A stretch of 64,000 nucleotides of DNA from Eledone cirrhosa (GCA_964016885.1 OZ024742.1:117108323-117172322), one strand, 5' to 3'; positions 10,480-21,733 are shown, numbered from the stretch's first letter. Notes: a model not told the origin generated them from the sequence alone. Program-made: numbers and translations.

Positions 10480-12560
10480 TGTGTATGTGAAAGTATATAT
10501 ATATATGTTTGTGTGTGTGTCTATATATGTATGTTTGCATGCATGGATGAATACACTAAGCTTTAGATTTAGTAGAATGTACAACCACTGATTCCAGCTA
10601 TTGCACTATCATATATTTTGGTTTCTATTAATTTGCTGCGGAATTGGTTGACCAAATGCTTTGCTTAATTGTTTTATTTATTTTTTAAAAGATTTTATTC
10701 TTTCTCTTAGACTTCAGGTATTTTTGAAAGCAAAGCATTGGCCTCTAAAACAATACAGTGGGCCCTGCAATGCTACTGTGGGCCCTCCAATACTACCATG
10801 GGCCCCTGGGGCCTACCTGCCATTGAGCAACCTGGCAACCAGAAAATTAAACCGAAATTATACTAATTGAAATGCATTGGTAAGACAAACACATGAAACT
10901 ATGGATTAATAATTTGTAAAACTTAATCTACTTCAGCTATAATTCATTTAAAATAAATATTTTCAGCATAATAGTTTATAACTATAATTCTAGATAAGAC
11001 TAATGAATCTTCATCAGTTTTGATGATAAATGTTCCCATTGTTGGGTCAACAAAATGATCTACTTATTTAATTAACATGTAAATGTTTGAGTATTCTACA
11101 GACACATGGACACATAATGTAATTTTTAGGAAAATTCAACATGGCACAACATGTCACAAGGCTGACCTTTTGAATTACAGGTGCATTCCATCCAACAAAT
11201 TTCCAAACAGTTTCCATCTATCCAACACCTGCTCAAAATGCCTTCACTATCATAATATATTTAGTTTAACAGCTAAGTCAGTGTCATTTCTAAGATTTCC
11301 AGCTCACTTGTGCACATTATACTGATTCACTATTACTATGTCAATAATTAATGTGCCATTGCGACTTACATTGTGTGAAATTATGTGAGGCTTATGTGCT
11401 ATTTGGTGGTCTGCCTGTATGATAAAATTCCATAGTATTCATACTTTATATTTCTTAGACAGGTAAAGGATGAGATAAATATCAAAAAGATTTCTCTTGG
11501 GGCAGTTAAAATTTGGGGGCAAGGTGTGTATAAATCAGCATAGGACTAGTTGAGGATATCCTGGTATAATGTGAAGTATTGCATCAACATTGTATCATTA
11601 TATTGTGAGAGTTGTTAGATATTCCTTTCAATATATTTACTAACAGTGACCTGTTCCTGTATCATGGATGTTTTGTGGTTTCCCCATTCAAGCTGGATTT
11701 TTGCATGCAGATCAGAGAAATGTGTTCAAAAGATTGGGCTCTACAAGAACCTCGCAAGTGTCATGCAGTCGTTTTAAACTAGATGTAGATGTATGAAGTC
11801 TACCACACAAGAACAGATGCCATCCCACTGATAGAATACCACACAATTTCCAGCAAATTTCACTCACAAGTCTTTGATTGGCCTGAGGTTTAGCAGAAAA
11901 TACCTTTCCAAGGTACAGTGGTATAGAACCTGGAACGACAATATTATAAATCAAATTTCTTAATCACACAGCAATGGCTTGGTAAAGGCATGAATGTTAC
12001 AATAATCAGTAGCCATCTTACAACCTATAAATCTGAAGGTTTGTGCCTTGTCAAAATAAATCAATATGATGCTATTCTCAATCGAAGGACTAGCATTCTC
12101 AGTTAATGAAAAATAATCTAAAACAGAACACAGTATCCATAAATAGTTGCTTTGTTGTTTTTAAAAAATAAATCATGTTTGAAAATTGCTCTTTCTTAAA
12201 ATAGTTACCCAATAAATAAAATGTTAACTAATAAATTAGTTACCGAATAATTCAAATGCTTACTAATAGTTAACCAATAATTCAAATGCTGACAAGTAAA
12301 AGAAAGAATCTCATCTGTCTCACAGATAGAATTTTGTTATCAACAAGGAGAAACCTACATTATTGGAAAGATAAAGGATAAATCTTGTGTGATTTTAAAT
12401 AAATAATTTCAAATAATTAGATAAATGCTAGTATTATTGATATGAGGATTATTTCAGATTAAACCAATCAGTACATAACACATTTAAACAAAAAAAATGG
12501 AGTCTGTAGCTTTTATTTGTTTTTGTTATTTTGCTCACCTGTGCAGAAAATTTAGAAAAA
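10480..12560. other. AT-rich DNA, no gene seen
   Basis: A short TG/TA run lies near 10490-10530. A GGGCCC-rich patch at 10760-10800 is followed by 'CCTGGCAACCAGAAAAT', which may be the right end of an old hAT-like element whose left end (CAGTGGCGGACTGG) is near 8981. A small degenerate tandem of ATTAGTTAC-type units occurs near 12205-12290. No coding or RNA feature can be supported. Confidence 0.35.
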
Positions 12561-12570
12561 TGTGTATTAT

Positions 12571-12795
12571 ATGGCCGACTGAATACGCACGTGTTTTTTT
12601 CTCCCCATTTTTTTTTCTTATTTTCCCCATAACTCTTTACTTTCTATTTATCTTCTATTTCTAACTTTATCTTCTGATGAAGGACTAGTGCTCGAAACGT
12701 TAAGATGCTCTTCGTGTTCTTTCAAGCATTAAACTAATATATTTATTCCATGTAATGTGCTGTTTGTTTTGTTATTTTTGTTATCACTTTTACAT

Positions 12796-12798
<3 letters not shown>
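12571..12798 (+). mobile_element. Penelope-type dispersed repeat, copy 1
   Basis: It shares a continuous order of blocks with 42872-43140 (opposite strand): GAATACGCA, CTTTACTTTCTATTTATCTTC, the hammerhead core, TTTCAAGCATTAAACTAAT and TGTTTTGTTATTTTTGTTA. A third, partial copy is at 38345-38430. The hammerhead core with a 2-bp stem III is typical of Penelope-like elements in the literature. Assignment to PLE is inference from that core, because no RT is attached here. Confidence 0.6.
12669..12706 (+). ncRNA. Minimal type I hammerhead ribozyme core
   Basis: Stem I ATCTT (12669-12673) pairs AAGAT (12702-12706). The core CTGATGA is at 12674-12680 and GAA at 12694-12696. Stem II is GGAC (12682-12685), TAGT loop, GCTC (12690-12693). 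Stem III is only ACGT (12697-12700), with T12701 as the cleavage-site base. Stem II is imperfect in this copy. The second copy has GAAC/GTCC, so the ancestral stem was probably GGAC/GTCC. Such tiny stem III forms are reported to act best as dimers. Confidence 0.5.
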
Positions 12799-12837
<39 letters not shown>

Positions 12838-12838
12838 G
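12799..12838. repeat. (CA)n(TA)n microsatellite
   Basis: About 15 CA units followed by TA units directly abutting the PLE-type repeat. Confidence 0.9.
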
Positions 12839-12860
12839 AGAGTTAGAGGGGAGAGCGGTT

Positions 12861-13137
12861 TGCTCATGCATGGAGATGCTATAAAATAGCTTATATAATA
12901 GAGTGAAGGCTATTAGAGACAGAAAAAGAAGTGTCATTAGCTGCTACGAGGAATCACCTCGTACCACCCAGATATAGCCTAGGCACTTTGAACCATTAAG
13001 CTATTATAGCATCTCTGTACACCATTTTATATATCAACTTTGATTCCTTGAAGTGGCCAAGGACAACTTCTTTTTCCATCTCTAAGGATCTTCACCCTAT
13101 TTGATGAGCTATTTTATAGCATCTTCGCACATGAGCA
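12861..13137. repeat. Foldback repeat with 72-bp arms
   Basis: The left arm (12861-12932) begins TGCTCATGCATGGAGATGCT. The right arm (13066-13137) is its imperfect reverse complement, ending GCATCTTCGCACATGAGCA. The spacer holds 'GAGGAATCACCTCGT', itself a small palindrome. A transcript would form a long imperfect hairpin. No transposase is present; it is a MITE-like or inverted-dimer repeat. Confidence 0.7.
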
Positions 13138-13199
13138 CACTATTCTTTACATTAACTTTATCTTCTCAGCACTTTGTAAAATTTCAAGAGATCGGCTAC

Positions 13200-14230
13200 A
13201 AATATACAATGTTTGTTTACATTTTAAGTTGTGATTTAGCTGCATAATTTAAAAAGGTAGAGTTGTCATGGTCCCTTTGCTTAATAGCTTAAAAGGAGAG
13301 AGGGAGAGATAGAAAGATAGATATAGATATATCAAGATATATAAAAATGATTTTTCTAAACATAAATCAATAAAATTTTGTATTACAAAAATCTTAATTG
13401 GAAACAAAAACTCAGTTTGTTTGTATTTCAAATCCTATCTTTTTGTCAAGTTTCATTGGCTACGAAGATAAAGATGTAGTATTTTTACAAGAGGTAAATA
13501 ATTTTCCAAAAGGTTTATTAGAAGTGGCTAGGAGTCACTCTTCTAAAAGAACCCCCCTTCAAATATCGTACAGATTTTTATTTTTTTTAAGTATACTTCA
13601 TAATAAAACTAATGCTACATTTTCAAAAGAACTAAGAACAAGCTATAACAAAAGTAATATTTATCATATTTTAGAAAAAAGAAAAGTATGAGTAGGTTGT
13701 GGGAATAAATTGTGATGCTTGGGTGGAAAACAACTCTAACTGAATGGGCAGCAGACTGCAGATAGACTGCTTCAATGTTTTTCATGATTTTCTCAATAAA
13801 GAAGCCAAACAAACTGAGAATAATCTCTAGGTTTTATGACAAATAAAAATTGTTTTCAAGGAGAAAGGAAGTCTTCTTCAAACAGGATGGTGACAATCTT
13901 CATATTTGCATTGGAACGTCTCAGGCTATAGATGAATCAATAAAAAAAACATGAGTGAATGTAAACTTCTTTGACTGTCTGTTTCACAATGTACTTAATA
14001 ATCAAATCAATGAATTTAACCGTTACATCTAAACATTACTGGAGTTAGTAAAAGGAGAGGAATGTTTCTACTGTTTAGTCAAAGAGGGAAAGGCAATGCC
14101 CATACATCTTCCCAGGGCCTCCAAGACTAATGAAAGGTTTCCTCAATCTGAATACCTGGCTTCAATGCTCACAACAAACTAGAATCCCCTAAAAGCATCA
14201 AAGGGTTAAGAGCTGATGTTAAACTACATT
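13200..14230. other. No gene seen
   Basis: AT-rich DNA with a GA/TA-rich run near 13293-13345. Open frames of 60-97 codons in several frames have neither domain nor splice-site support. Confidence 0.35.
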
Positions 14231-14239
14231 TACCACCCA

Positions 14240-14460
14240 GATAGACCACTGTGGGATTAGAAATCAGAATGCAAAGAGCTGGAATAAATTCAACAAGGCA
14301 CACATCCAATGCTCTAACAGTTTCACCAACACACTGCCTTAGACTGGGACTTTATTGAGCCTGAAAGGACGAATCTTCCTCTTGGTAGGATTTGAACTCA
14401 GAGCACTGAGAGCTGGAACAAATAACAAATAAGGTATTTTGCTCTACACACTAATTACTA
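14240..14460 (-). mobile_element. Two degraded SINE heads in tandem
   Basis: At 14245-14335 and again at 14345-14440, minus-strand tRNA-like heads are recognisable: AAAGAGCTGGAATAA then CCAATGCTCTAACAG, and ATTTGAACTCAGAGCACTGA then AGAGCTGGAACAA. Both are badly decayed, and both lie in the same orientation as the family-2 SINE at 16395. Confidence 0.45.
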
Positions 14461-14794
14461 TGGAAATTGGTCACCATGTATATGTGTAATGCATGTGTTC
14501 CGTAAAAACATCATAGAAGAGCTTATCATATGAACTACAAGAGGCATTTGTAATGTTTATACTATATTGACCTTTGTACATATTCTGGCAATGATCATAC
14601 TATCTTTGAAGTCATCTGACCATTCTTTCCTCATATATTAACCTTATATGTCATACTTTTATAAAAATTTTAGAACTATTCATCTATACATTATGATTGA
14701 AGGGTTTTTTTTCAGATATTTCTCCATGTTTCTATAACTTTTTATTCATCTATTTTATTTATTTATTACATTCTGTTCTCTTGTCTTTTGACAG

Positions 14795-15002
14795 TTTTGC
14801 ATTGTGAAGTAATGCTCAGTTTTCGATTGTTAAATAAACCTAAAACTAGACCATTCTTTGGCCCTTCTTATTGTTCATACAATATCGACATCCTTCATCT
14901 TGCTTTTTCTGGTTATTATGAAGTCTTTTACGAACTACTGGGTGTGTTTATATGCATTCAGACTTTTTCACTAAATCTGATGAAAGCAGATATTTTTAAT
15001 GT
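14795..15002 (+). CDS. Candidate internal exon, 208 nt, unidentified protein
   Basis: A strong pyrimidine tract and CAG acceptor (TTCTCTTGTCTTTTGACAG, ending 14794) and a perfect GTAAGT donor (15003) bracket a single open frame of 68 full codons. It enters with two bases (TT) and exits with two (GT). Residues include FFGPSYCSYNIDILHLAF and YYEVFYELLGVFICIQTF, rich in aromatics and moderately hydrophobic. With the 507-567 exon the split codon is ATT (Ile). With the exon at 50821 it is GTC (Val). I recognise no domain. A 68-codon open frame is not rare in this window; the case rests on the splice sites and phases. Confidence 0.33.
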
Positions 15003-15346
15003 GTAAGTTATAATGAAAACACTAAAAAGAAGAAAATCTTTTTTGCATCTTAACTCCCAGCATTGTGGGTGAAAAATGTACACCTCTACTGTTAATGAAT
15101 TTCTCCATATGACATCAAAATTGCTTAGACATCATTACATATCATGAACTAGTGTTAACATCATACATAAATGGACTTCCATTGATTTTGATGATAAGTG
15201 TTCTAGTTGTTCAATTAATAATAGAGGATACTTGTTACATTAACACGTAAGTGGCTAAATATTCTACACACACATATATCCTTGTACTTTTCGGGGAGAT
15301 TCAGCATGTCAAAGTGTGTGACAAGACTTTTCATTTGAACTACATA

Positions 15347-15540
15347 TATAGTTGTTTCTACTTTTGGCACAAGGCCAGAAATCACCCAGTACATTACTGG
15401 TACTTTATTTTATCGACCCTGTAAGGGTGAAAGGAAAAGTTAACCTTGACGGGATTTGAACTCGGACCATAAAGGGACGTAACTATGCTGGAAAGCATGG
15501 CATCCGGCCCTCTACCGATACTGCCAATTCACCACCCTAC
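15347..15540 (-). mobile_element. tRNA-headed SINE, family 1, nearly full length
   Basis: On the plus strand it reads GGCACAAGGCCAGAAAT, TTTATTTTATCGACCC, GGGATTTGAACTCGG and CTCTACCGATACTGCCAA, the reverse complement of the copy at 10236. Confidence 0.88.
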
Positions 15541-16394
15541 GTATATAGTGTTCATCCAACAGGCTTCAAAACCATTTCCATTAACCTAATTTCTCTCAAA
15601 AGGCTTGGGCTAGCCTGAGGCTATGGCAAAATACACTTGCCCATGATGCCTTGCAGTGAGGTCTAAATCTGGACCTCATAATTGTGAAGTAAACTTCATA
15701 ACCATTCCATCATATTGCATCGATAGTATTGACCAAATATCTTTAGAAACATGCTTTCAAAGCTGTTCTTTTGCTCCATTACCACCTTTAGGGTTGGAAC
15801 TTACAAACTGATGATAGATACTATAGGAGGAACTGGCCACAACTTTTTACAGGTCATCTAATCTGAGACAGGCGATGAAAAGGTTGGAACAATCCATGAA
15901 ACATGGGTCACACTTAAATTGGAAAACTTGTTAGAAGGCTTCTAACAGTGTTGGTTCCACTTTAAGATAGCCAGGGAACCAAGTGATAGGAGCCTGGAGT
16001 TAATCTTGCTATAAGAACATGAAATTATTATCAACTTCAATCAGGATTCCTTCATTTGTTTGACTTTAGACTGCAAAAGTTGATCTATAAACAGATTATT
16101 TGGCAAAAGTTATATTCTTCCCCATGAACTTGCACTTAGGTTCATATGAAGCAAAGTTCATATATTTCAGTTTCTAATGATGTTACGGTTTCAACTTGCT
16201 CCTATATTTGATATTTGTCTTTTACATACAAAATGTTGATCTTCTGCCAATTATGTATGCCATCTATATGTTCCTAGGCTGACAAAGTTTAGAGTACATT
16301 CCTTAATCCATCCCCTAATGTAAAGATATCCTTTGCTGATGTGAAGAATCTTAGTCCAAGTAATCTGCTTTCAGTAGATATACATGTATATTTC
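15541..16394. other. No gene seen
   Basis: Unique-looking sequence, somewhat less AT-rich than average. Open frames are short and unsupported. Confidence 0.35.
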
Positions 16395-16740
16395 TTTTTC
16401 CATCCATAACTCCTGCTGGAACCATAGGAGCGCCATAGTGAGTTATTGTATTTCTTGAACATTTTGAACCTTGCAGAGCCCATCTTCTCTCCAGGCCTGA
16501 ACACAACTGATTTCTTCCAAAGAGATGAGAGAGTGATAGAGCAGAAGTGAGAAAGCAAAAAATAAGAAGAATTGACCCCCACTATTAGAATGAAACTATT
16601 TTTATCAACCTTGAAATGATGATGGACAAAGTTAGTCTCAGTGGATATTGAAATCAGAACCGAAAGAGCTGGAACGAATGCTGCAAAGCATTCTATCTGA
16701 TGTTCTAATGACTCTGCTTCATTTATGACACTGCCTCATT
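16395..16740 (-). mobile_element. tRNA-headed SINE, family 2
   Basis: Minus-strand order is head (AAGAGCTGGAACGAAT and GAAATCAGAACC complement), a centre derived from CTTCCAAAGAGATGAGAGAG, then GGCCTGAACACAACTGAT, and a distal block with GGAACCATAGGAGC. Related copies are at 25640, 28130 (plus) and 63536. The 97-codon frame across it is an artefact. Confidence 0.75.
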
Positions 16741-16812
16741 TATATATATATATACACACACACATATAAACACAAATATTTATATATTTCTGTATATATA
16801 TATATATATAAA
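16741..16812. repeat. TA/CA microsatellite
   Basis: (TA)n and (CA)n runs between two repeats. Confidence 0.85.
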
Positions 16813-17125
16813 GTAAAAATATAAGCTTAGGCCCTATTTTGACTAACGAGGTTAGTTTGAGAGTAGGGATTTTTTTAAACCCTCTGAATGGAAAAAGGAT
16901 GAGTATCGACATACATGGGAGTCAAACCCACATCTTTGGTTATCCAGATCACTGCGCTATCATTACACCAATGCATCGCCCGTTCTTCTTCCATTCAAAT
17001 TAGAAGCTATATATTTATAGCTGGTATATATATATAATATATAAAGACAAAGCAAAGTTTGAAATAAAGTAGAAATATAAGCTTACGCCGTATTTTGACT
17101 AAAAAAGTTAGTCTGATAGTGGGGT
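16813..17125. repeat. MITE-like repeat with duplicated end
   Basis: The segment AAATATAAGCTTAGGCCCTA ... TTTTGACTAA ... GTTAGT occurs at 16818-16860 and again in the same orientation at 17074-17115. A relative flanks the hairpin at 23824-23990 (GAAATAGAAGCTT, GTGGGGTTTAGAACCCT). It is non-coding. Confidence 0.5.
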
Positions 17126-17204
17126 TACACAAGAGATGTAGTGAGATCTCAGGCAGACTAGTGAAGAACATAGGTTTTACATTTTGTAAGTAAATATATA
17201 TTTG

Positions 17205-17382
17205 CTCTTGTAAATGTGGTTGGTGTTAGGAAGGACATCCAGCTATAGAAACCAAGCCAAAATCTGCCCTGGGTGAGCTAAACGTGGTCCTCTGACCTGA
17301 TTCTCTCCCTAAGGGTCAACCCATCTTACCCATGCTAGCATGGAAGATGGACGTTAACCGATGATGATGATGATGATGATGA
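17205..17382 (+). mobile_element. SINE/LINE 3' tail with (GAT)n
   Basis: Contains GTTGGTGTTAGGAAGGACAT, ACCCATGCTAGCATGGAAG and GACGTTAACC, then (GATGAT)n. This is the tail shared by the tRNA-headed SINE family 3 and the LINE at 6983. The head is missing, so it is a 5'-truncated insertion. Confidence 0.8.
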
Positions 17383-17972
17383 TACTAAAATTCAGCTTGA
17401 GGACTTATGGTTTTTACATTGGATGTTTTTGCTAATGTAATTAACTGGCATATTTGGTTCTTTAAAAAAAGACTATTTTTAATATCTATAACTTTCTAAT
17501 CATTGCCTGGTAATTTTGGGACATGCACCCCAAAATCTAATATTGATTTCCTGAAGAGATTTTGTGCTATGGGAGTAATTTGATTGATTAATTAATTAAT
17601 CTACAAATCATTATTTGTACTAGCACAAAAACCACCATAAGGGTGGTTTTCTGCTAAAAATTGAATTTTAAAGATCTTTAAATAAGCTATAAAATATATT
17701 TAATGAACAGCCACGAAATTTAGCAGATAAATTATGTAATATTCATTCATTATTTATTCAAAGTAATCCAACTTATTTTACAAACGGGGTAAAAAAATAT
17801 ATTCTGGACACAATCCCGCAGACCTTCCTTTATTATAGTTAAGATTTTGTGATTGTGTCTCATTAAAATTGAAACAAGTGTAGAAATTAATGAAATGATT
17901 TGAAGTGTTATCTTTGATTTTTTACATAAATCAAAGTGTGTGAGTGTGTGTGTGTGTATATATATATATATG
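17383..17972. other. AT-rich DNA with TG/TA run, no gene seen
   Basis: A small inverted repeat AACCACC(ATAAG)GGTGGTT lies at 17630-17648. A (TG)n(TA)n run at 17937-17971 abuts the following element. Confidence 0.4.
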
Positions 17973-18654
17973 TAATAAAGTATATATCCCTACACGCAAA
18001 AAGTGCCTAGGGACACATGTATTATCCAACCATATGCCAATGTGGTTCAATGGCAGGTTAATAAATTAACGAGCCAGAATATATATAATCAAGGTTTAGC
18101 AAATAAGAAAAAGTTTCAAAATAAATTTTTTTAAATTCACTGTACTCACTATGGTTACCTTTACCGAATCGGTTTCGAGTCTCAAAAATAAATGGACAGT
18201 CCTTGCGGCCTTCCATTGAAAAGATAAACTCTCGTCAGAAGGTTCTTTTCACTCGGAGAATATAAAATTCCCGAGTTCAAATTACGAACTGGCGCTATTC
18301 AAAATCGTTCCCGAGATGAGAATAAATGATGTGGAAGCAATTCTGTCCAGTGCCGTGTGTAAAGATAGAAGCAGAGGCAGGGAGGTCAGTCAACTACCAC
18401 TATAAATAGCAGCAGTCAGAACGACCAAATTTTATCTCGACCAAGAGGAGAATAATAATAATAAAGTATATATCCCTACACACAAAAAGAGTCTAGGGAC
18501 ACATGTATTATCCATCCATATGCCAATGTGGTTCAATGGCAGGTTAACAAATTAACGAGACAGAACATATATAATCAAGGTTTAGCAAATAAGAAAAAGT
18601 TCCAAAATAAATTTTAAAAAATTCACTGTACCCACTATGGTTACCTTTACCGAA
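17973..18654 (-). mobile_element. Retrozyme-like / pseudo-LTR element: 486-bp unit with 196-bp direct terminal repeats
   Basis: Positions 17973-18168 and 18459-18654 are direct repeats of 196 bp, differing at roughly a dozen sites and with no net length change. They start at TAATAAAGTATATATCCCTA and end at TTACCTTTACCGAA. The period is exactly 486 bp. The full unit carries one complete hammerhead ribozyme on the minus strand; the second copy stops seven bases past the cleavage site. There is no coding frame. A TATAAATAG box lies at 18400-18408 on the plus strand. The architecture fits a non-autonomous retrozyme or a Penelope pseudo-LTR dimer; which one is inference. Confidence 0.7.
18155..18254 (-). 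ncRNA. Type I hammerhead ribozyme with extended stem II
   Basis: Minus strand, 5' to 3': stem I strand ACCTT (18243-18239) and the core CTGACGA (18238-18232). Stem II then opens with GAGTTT, has an inner AATGGA/TCCATT helix, and closes with ACTC. GAA follows (18176-18174), then stem III ACCG-ATT-CGGT (18173-18163), cleavage base A (18162) and the partner stem I strand AAGGT (18161-18157). All core positions are present (C-U-G-A-N-G-A, G-A-A, A15.1 paired with U16.1). The predicted cleavage is after GUA, between 18162 and 18161. The order is that of type I (open stem I). Confidence 0.75.
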
Positions 18655-18657
18655 GGG

Positions 18658-19060
<403 letters not shown>

Positions 19061-19394
19061 ATTATCTTCGTTTTTTCGTTCATTGCCAGAGAACGTCTCT
19101 ATGCACCACCTAAGAGAACATTAGTCTACGACTTCTTTTATACCATAAACGTGGTTCTGTCTTTGCGCGTAATTGTTTTTCACCGCTCCTATTAATGACG
19201 TATTATTCGTTTTTTCCCGTTCTTTGCCAGCGAACGTTTCCACGAACCAAAGTATCGCCTTCCTGTCTTCCTCCGGTTGCAACGCTTTTTTAAATATCCA
19301 GTTCTGCGTTTACAGATTGACTTTGTTAGTTTCAGAAGATCCCGTTAAGGGTGAAAGCAGCGATTCTTTGCTTAAACTTTAATCTGTTATTTTA

Positions 19395-19429
<35 letters not shown>

Positions 19430-19430
19430 T
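19061..19430 (+). mobile_element. Retroelement 3' end with internal duplication, ending in AATAAAT(AT)n
   Basis: Two related blocks occur here: TCGTTTTTTCGTTCATTGCC then AGAACGTCTC at 19067-19105, and TCGTTTTTTCCCGTTCTTTGCC then GCGAACG at 19207-19236. The end CAGAAGATCCCGTTAAGGGT ... GTTATTTTAATAAAT followed by (AT)n recurs at 48112-48195. This marks the 3' terminus of an unidentified element. Confidence 0.55.
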
Positions 19431-19689
19431 CTTTTATTTGCCACTAGGGCATCAAAAGTGGGACAAGTACAAAGGGGGGAGTTTACACAAAAAGGCGTCC
19501 TCAATAAGGAGGAGGCAATAACAAAATATAAAAATAAAATAAGATATAACAAAAAATAAAATTTTTAACAAAATCCTCAATAGAGAGGAGGCGCCTTGGG
19601 GGGTCGCACACACCCCCGAAAAAAGTGTGCAACCCTTCTCCTCAGGAGCACAGAGAAGGGGTGCTCCCTTGGTCTTTCATCTTCCTCAC
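19431..19689 (-). mobile_element. 3' UTR of Tx1/L1-like LINE
   Basis: Lies directly after the stop codon of the LINE frame on the minus strand. It contains A-rich stretches (AAAATAAAATAAGATATAAC) and paired CCTCAATA...GAGGAGGC blocks at 19498-19527 and 19574-19591. It ends at the (TA)n array at 19401-19426. Confidence 0.65.
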
Positions 19690-21159
19690 CTATAGTCTGA
19701 TGTAGAGTGAAGGCCCATTCACACGGGCCATTCTCGCCACTTTCACCCATCTTTCATAGAAACGGTTGGGGTGCAGCACCTCTCTCTCCATCCTGATCCT
19801 TCTTCCGAAATGATATCGGAAGAAACGGACCAGTTGTTGGCCAGAGAGAAAGGTGCCTGACCTCAGTCCTTTCAGACGCGTCCACCATACAACCTCTTTC
19901 GCCATGGCTATTACGCACAGAAACACCGCCTCTGCTTCATCTTTGAAGGGGGGAGGTGGCTTGATCATTACAATAGACTCGGTGGTCAACCGGATCGGTC
20001 CCACCCCTGACAGCAGTTGTTCGACATAGCCCCACAGATCGGCTGCGCCCGAGCAGTGTACCAATGCGTGTGCAACGGTTTCCTTGTCGCACACGCATCT
20101 GGGACAGATCTTTTTGGCGGGATCCCTACCCGGGCGCCCGTGTCTGTAGAGCCTTTCTCGAACGGGTAAAGCCCCTCGGTAGCACTGCCAGGCCAGGGAC
20201 TTCTGGAAGTTGTCCATAGGTCCCGGGCTGAATGTCCCACCGAACAGGCTGGCCAGTTCGTCCTCCTCCATGTCTAGGGCTTCTCCGAGGGCGTCGTCGC
20301 ACCTGCTGCGTACCAGCCCTCTATAGAATGTTGTGGTGGAGTCTCCACTGATAACCGGATCCGCCTGCCAGAGGGCGGTGAGCGCCTGGGCACACTCAGT
20401 GTGCCAGGCGCCCAGTTTTCTCGGTCTTTGCTTGACCCAGGATTGCAGCTCGGTGAGTGAGACGAGTCTGGGAAAGGTTCGTCTCACAAACGAGGCCCAC
20501 ACCGGTTGTCTGGTGAGGAATACGTAGAGGTGCCGTAGCCTTAATGCGTGTTTACGCATCATTAGCCACGGCATCCCCAGCCCTCCTTTCGAAGGGTGTT
20601 GACAGCAGATGGATCTCCTCACCATAGGAGCCCGCCTCTTCCAAAGGAATTGGAAGAGCGCGCGCTCCATCTTGGTGAGGGTTTCCCTTGGGCAGGGCAC
20701 TACGGTCAGGCGGTAGTAGATGACGGACGCTATGTAGGTGTTCGCCACCGCCGCCCGACCTTTCAGGGATAGTTTGCAACTGGCCCACTTCTGGGTCAGT
20801 GCAAACACCCTGTTCGTAACCTCCGCCCAGTTTTTCTCCACCTGGAGGTCCGGTCCGAACCAGACCCCGAGCAACTTCACCGGGCCCTCCGTCCAGCGTC
20901 CGACGACGCCATCGGAGGGCATCGGTCTGCCTCTCCACGTGCCGAGTTGCAAACCGATCGACTTGTCCCGGTTCAGCTTAGCCCCTGTGAACTTTTCGTA
21001 CTCCTCCAGTAAGGTGCCGACCGCCTCGATTTCGGAGGCCGTCGACACCATTACTGTCACGTCATCGGCGTAGGCCGACACCGCTTTCCGCAATCCCGGT
21101 TCCAAAGGGATGCCCTGCAACAACTCCAACTTTCGCAGTAGTGGCTCGAGAGTCAACAC
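19690..21159 (-). CDS. Tx1/L1-like LINE reverse transcriptase, C-terminal 489 residues, intact frame
   Basis: The frame reads SAYADDVTVMV near the start (RT catalytic box), TGAKLNRDKS (the NxxKS motif), LGVWFG, GRAAVANTYIASVIYYRL, KGGLGMPWL, and a late CPRCVCDKETVAHALVHC cysteine-histidine cluster. These are hallmarks of Tx1/L1-clade LINEs. There is no stop in 489 codons and GC content is well above the flanks, so this is a young copy. The start at 21159 is artificial. The RT continues upstream to 21262 (IRQGCPLSSLLYV, then VNGYLSEPF) with a single-base frameshift near 21200, and is then cut by an inverted-repeat element. Endonuclease and ORF1 are absent. Confidence 0.88.
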   Translation of the reverse strand: MLTLEPLLRKLELLQGIPLEPGLRKAVSAYADDVTVMVSTASEIEAVGTLLEEYEKFTGAKLNRDKSIGLQLGTWRGRPMPSDGVVGRWTEGPVKLLGVWFGPDLQVEKNWAEVTNRVFALTQKWASCKLSLKGRAAVANTYIASVIYYRLTVVPCPRETLTKMERALFQFLWKRRAPMVRRSICCQHPSKGGLGMPWLMMRKHALRLRHLYVFLTRQPVWASFVRRTFPRLVSLTELQSWVKQRPRKLGAWHTECAQALTALWQADPVISGDSTTTFYRGLVRSRCDDALGEALDMEEDELASLFGGTFSPGPMDNFQKSLAWQCYRGALPVRERLYRHGRPGRDPAKKICPRCVCDKETVAHALVHCSGAADLWGYVEQLLSGVGPIRLTTESIVMIKPPPPFKDEAEAVFLCVIAMAKEVVWWTRLKGLRSGTFLSGQQLVRFFRYHFGRRIRMEREVLHPNRFYERWVKVARMARVNGPSLYIRL

Positions 21160-21262
21160 ATACAGAAGGGAGGAGAGAGGGCACCCTTGTCGGATGGACG
21201 CGCGATTTGGAACGGCTCCGAGAGGTAGCCGTTCACCTTGACCCTAGAGCAGATGCGGCTGC

Positions 21263-21702
21263 TGGGGAGGGTCATATTTGTGTAATATTGCCAGAATTAA
21301 TAACAGAACTGTTTGGTTGGTTTTCGCTTCTCGCTTCTGTGTCTTTTATATCGGTAATCTAACTTACTCGGTCCTCAATGTTGCCATTGACTGACCGACG
21401 GTCAAAAATAATACAGATACAATATAGACACAAACACATATATATAGTTTATCATAAATCTTTCGTTGCACATCTGCAACATCGTCAGTGGTGCTATTGT
21501 TTCCTCCTGTTGTATTGTATCTCTACGCCATTTTTATTCAGTCTGTCTATATATTTATTTATTTATTTGCTTGTTTGTTTATTTTATTTTGTTTTGTCTT
21601 CTTTGCGCATGCGTTTGCGTGTGTGTATAGTGTTTTGTTTGCTGTGTGATGGGTGACTAGTGTGTGTTTATGTGCTTGTTATTATTGTGCTTGTGTATGT
21701 AT

Positions 21703-21733
<31 letters not shown>

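Noticed and set aside
8981..10850. hAT-like element with CAGTGGCGGACTGG left end
   Set aside because: The right end near 10800 is only suggestive and later insertions fill the interior; the inverted match is too weak to annotate.
20333..21073. Plus-strand and alternate minus frames within the Tx1-like LINE
   Set aside because: Shadows of the 489-codon frame; no independent motifs.
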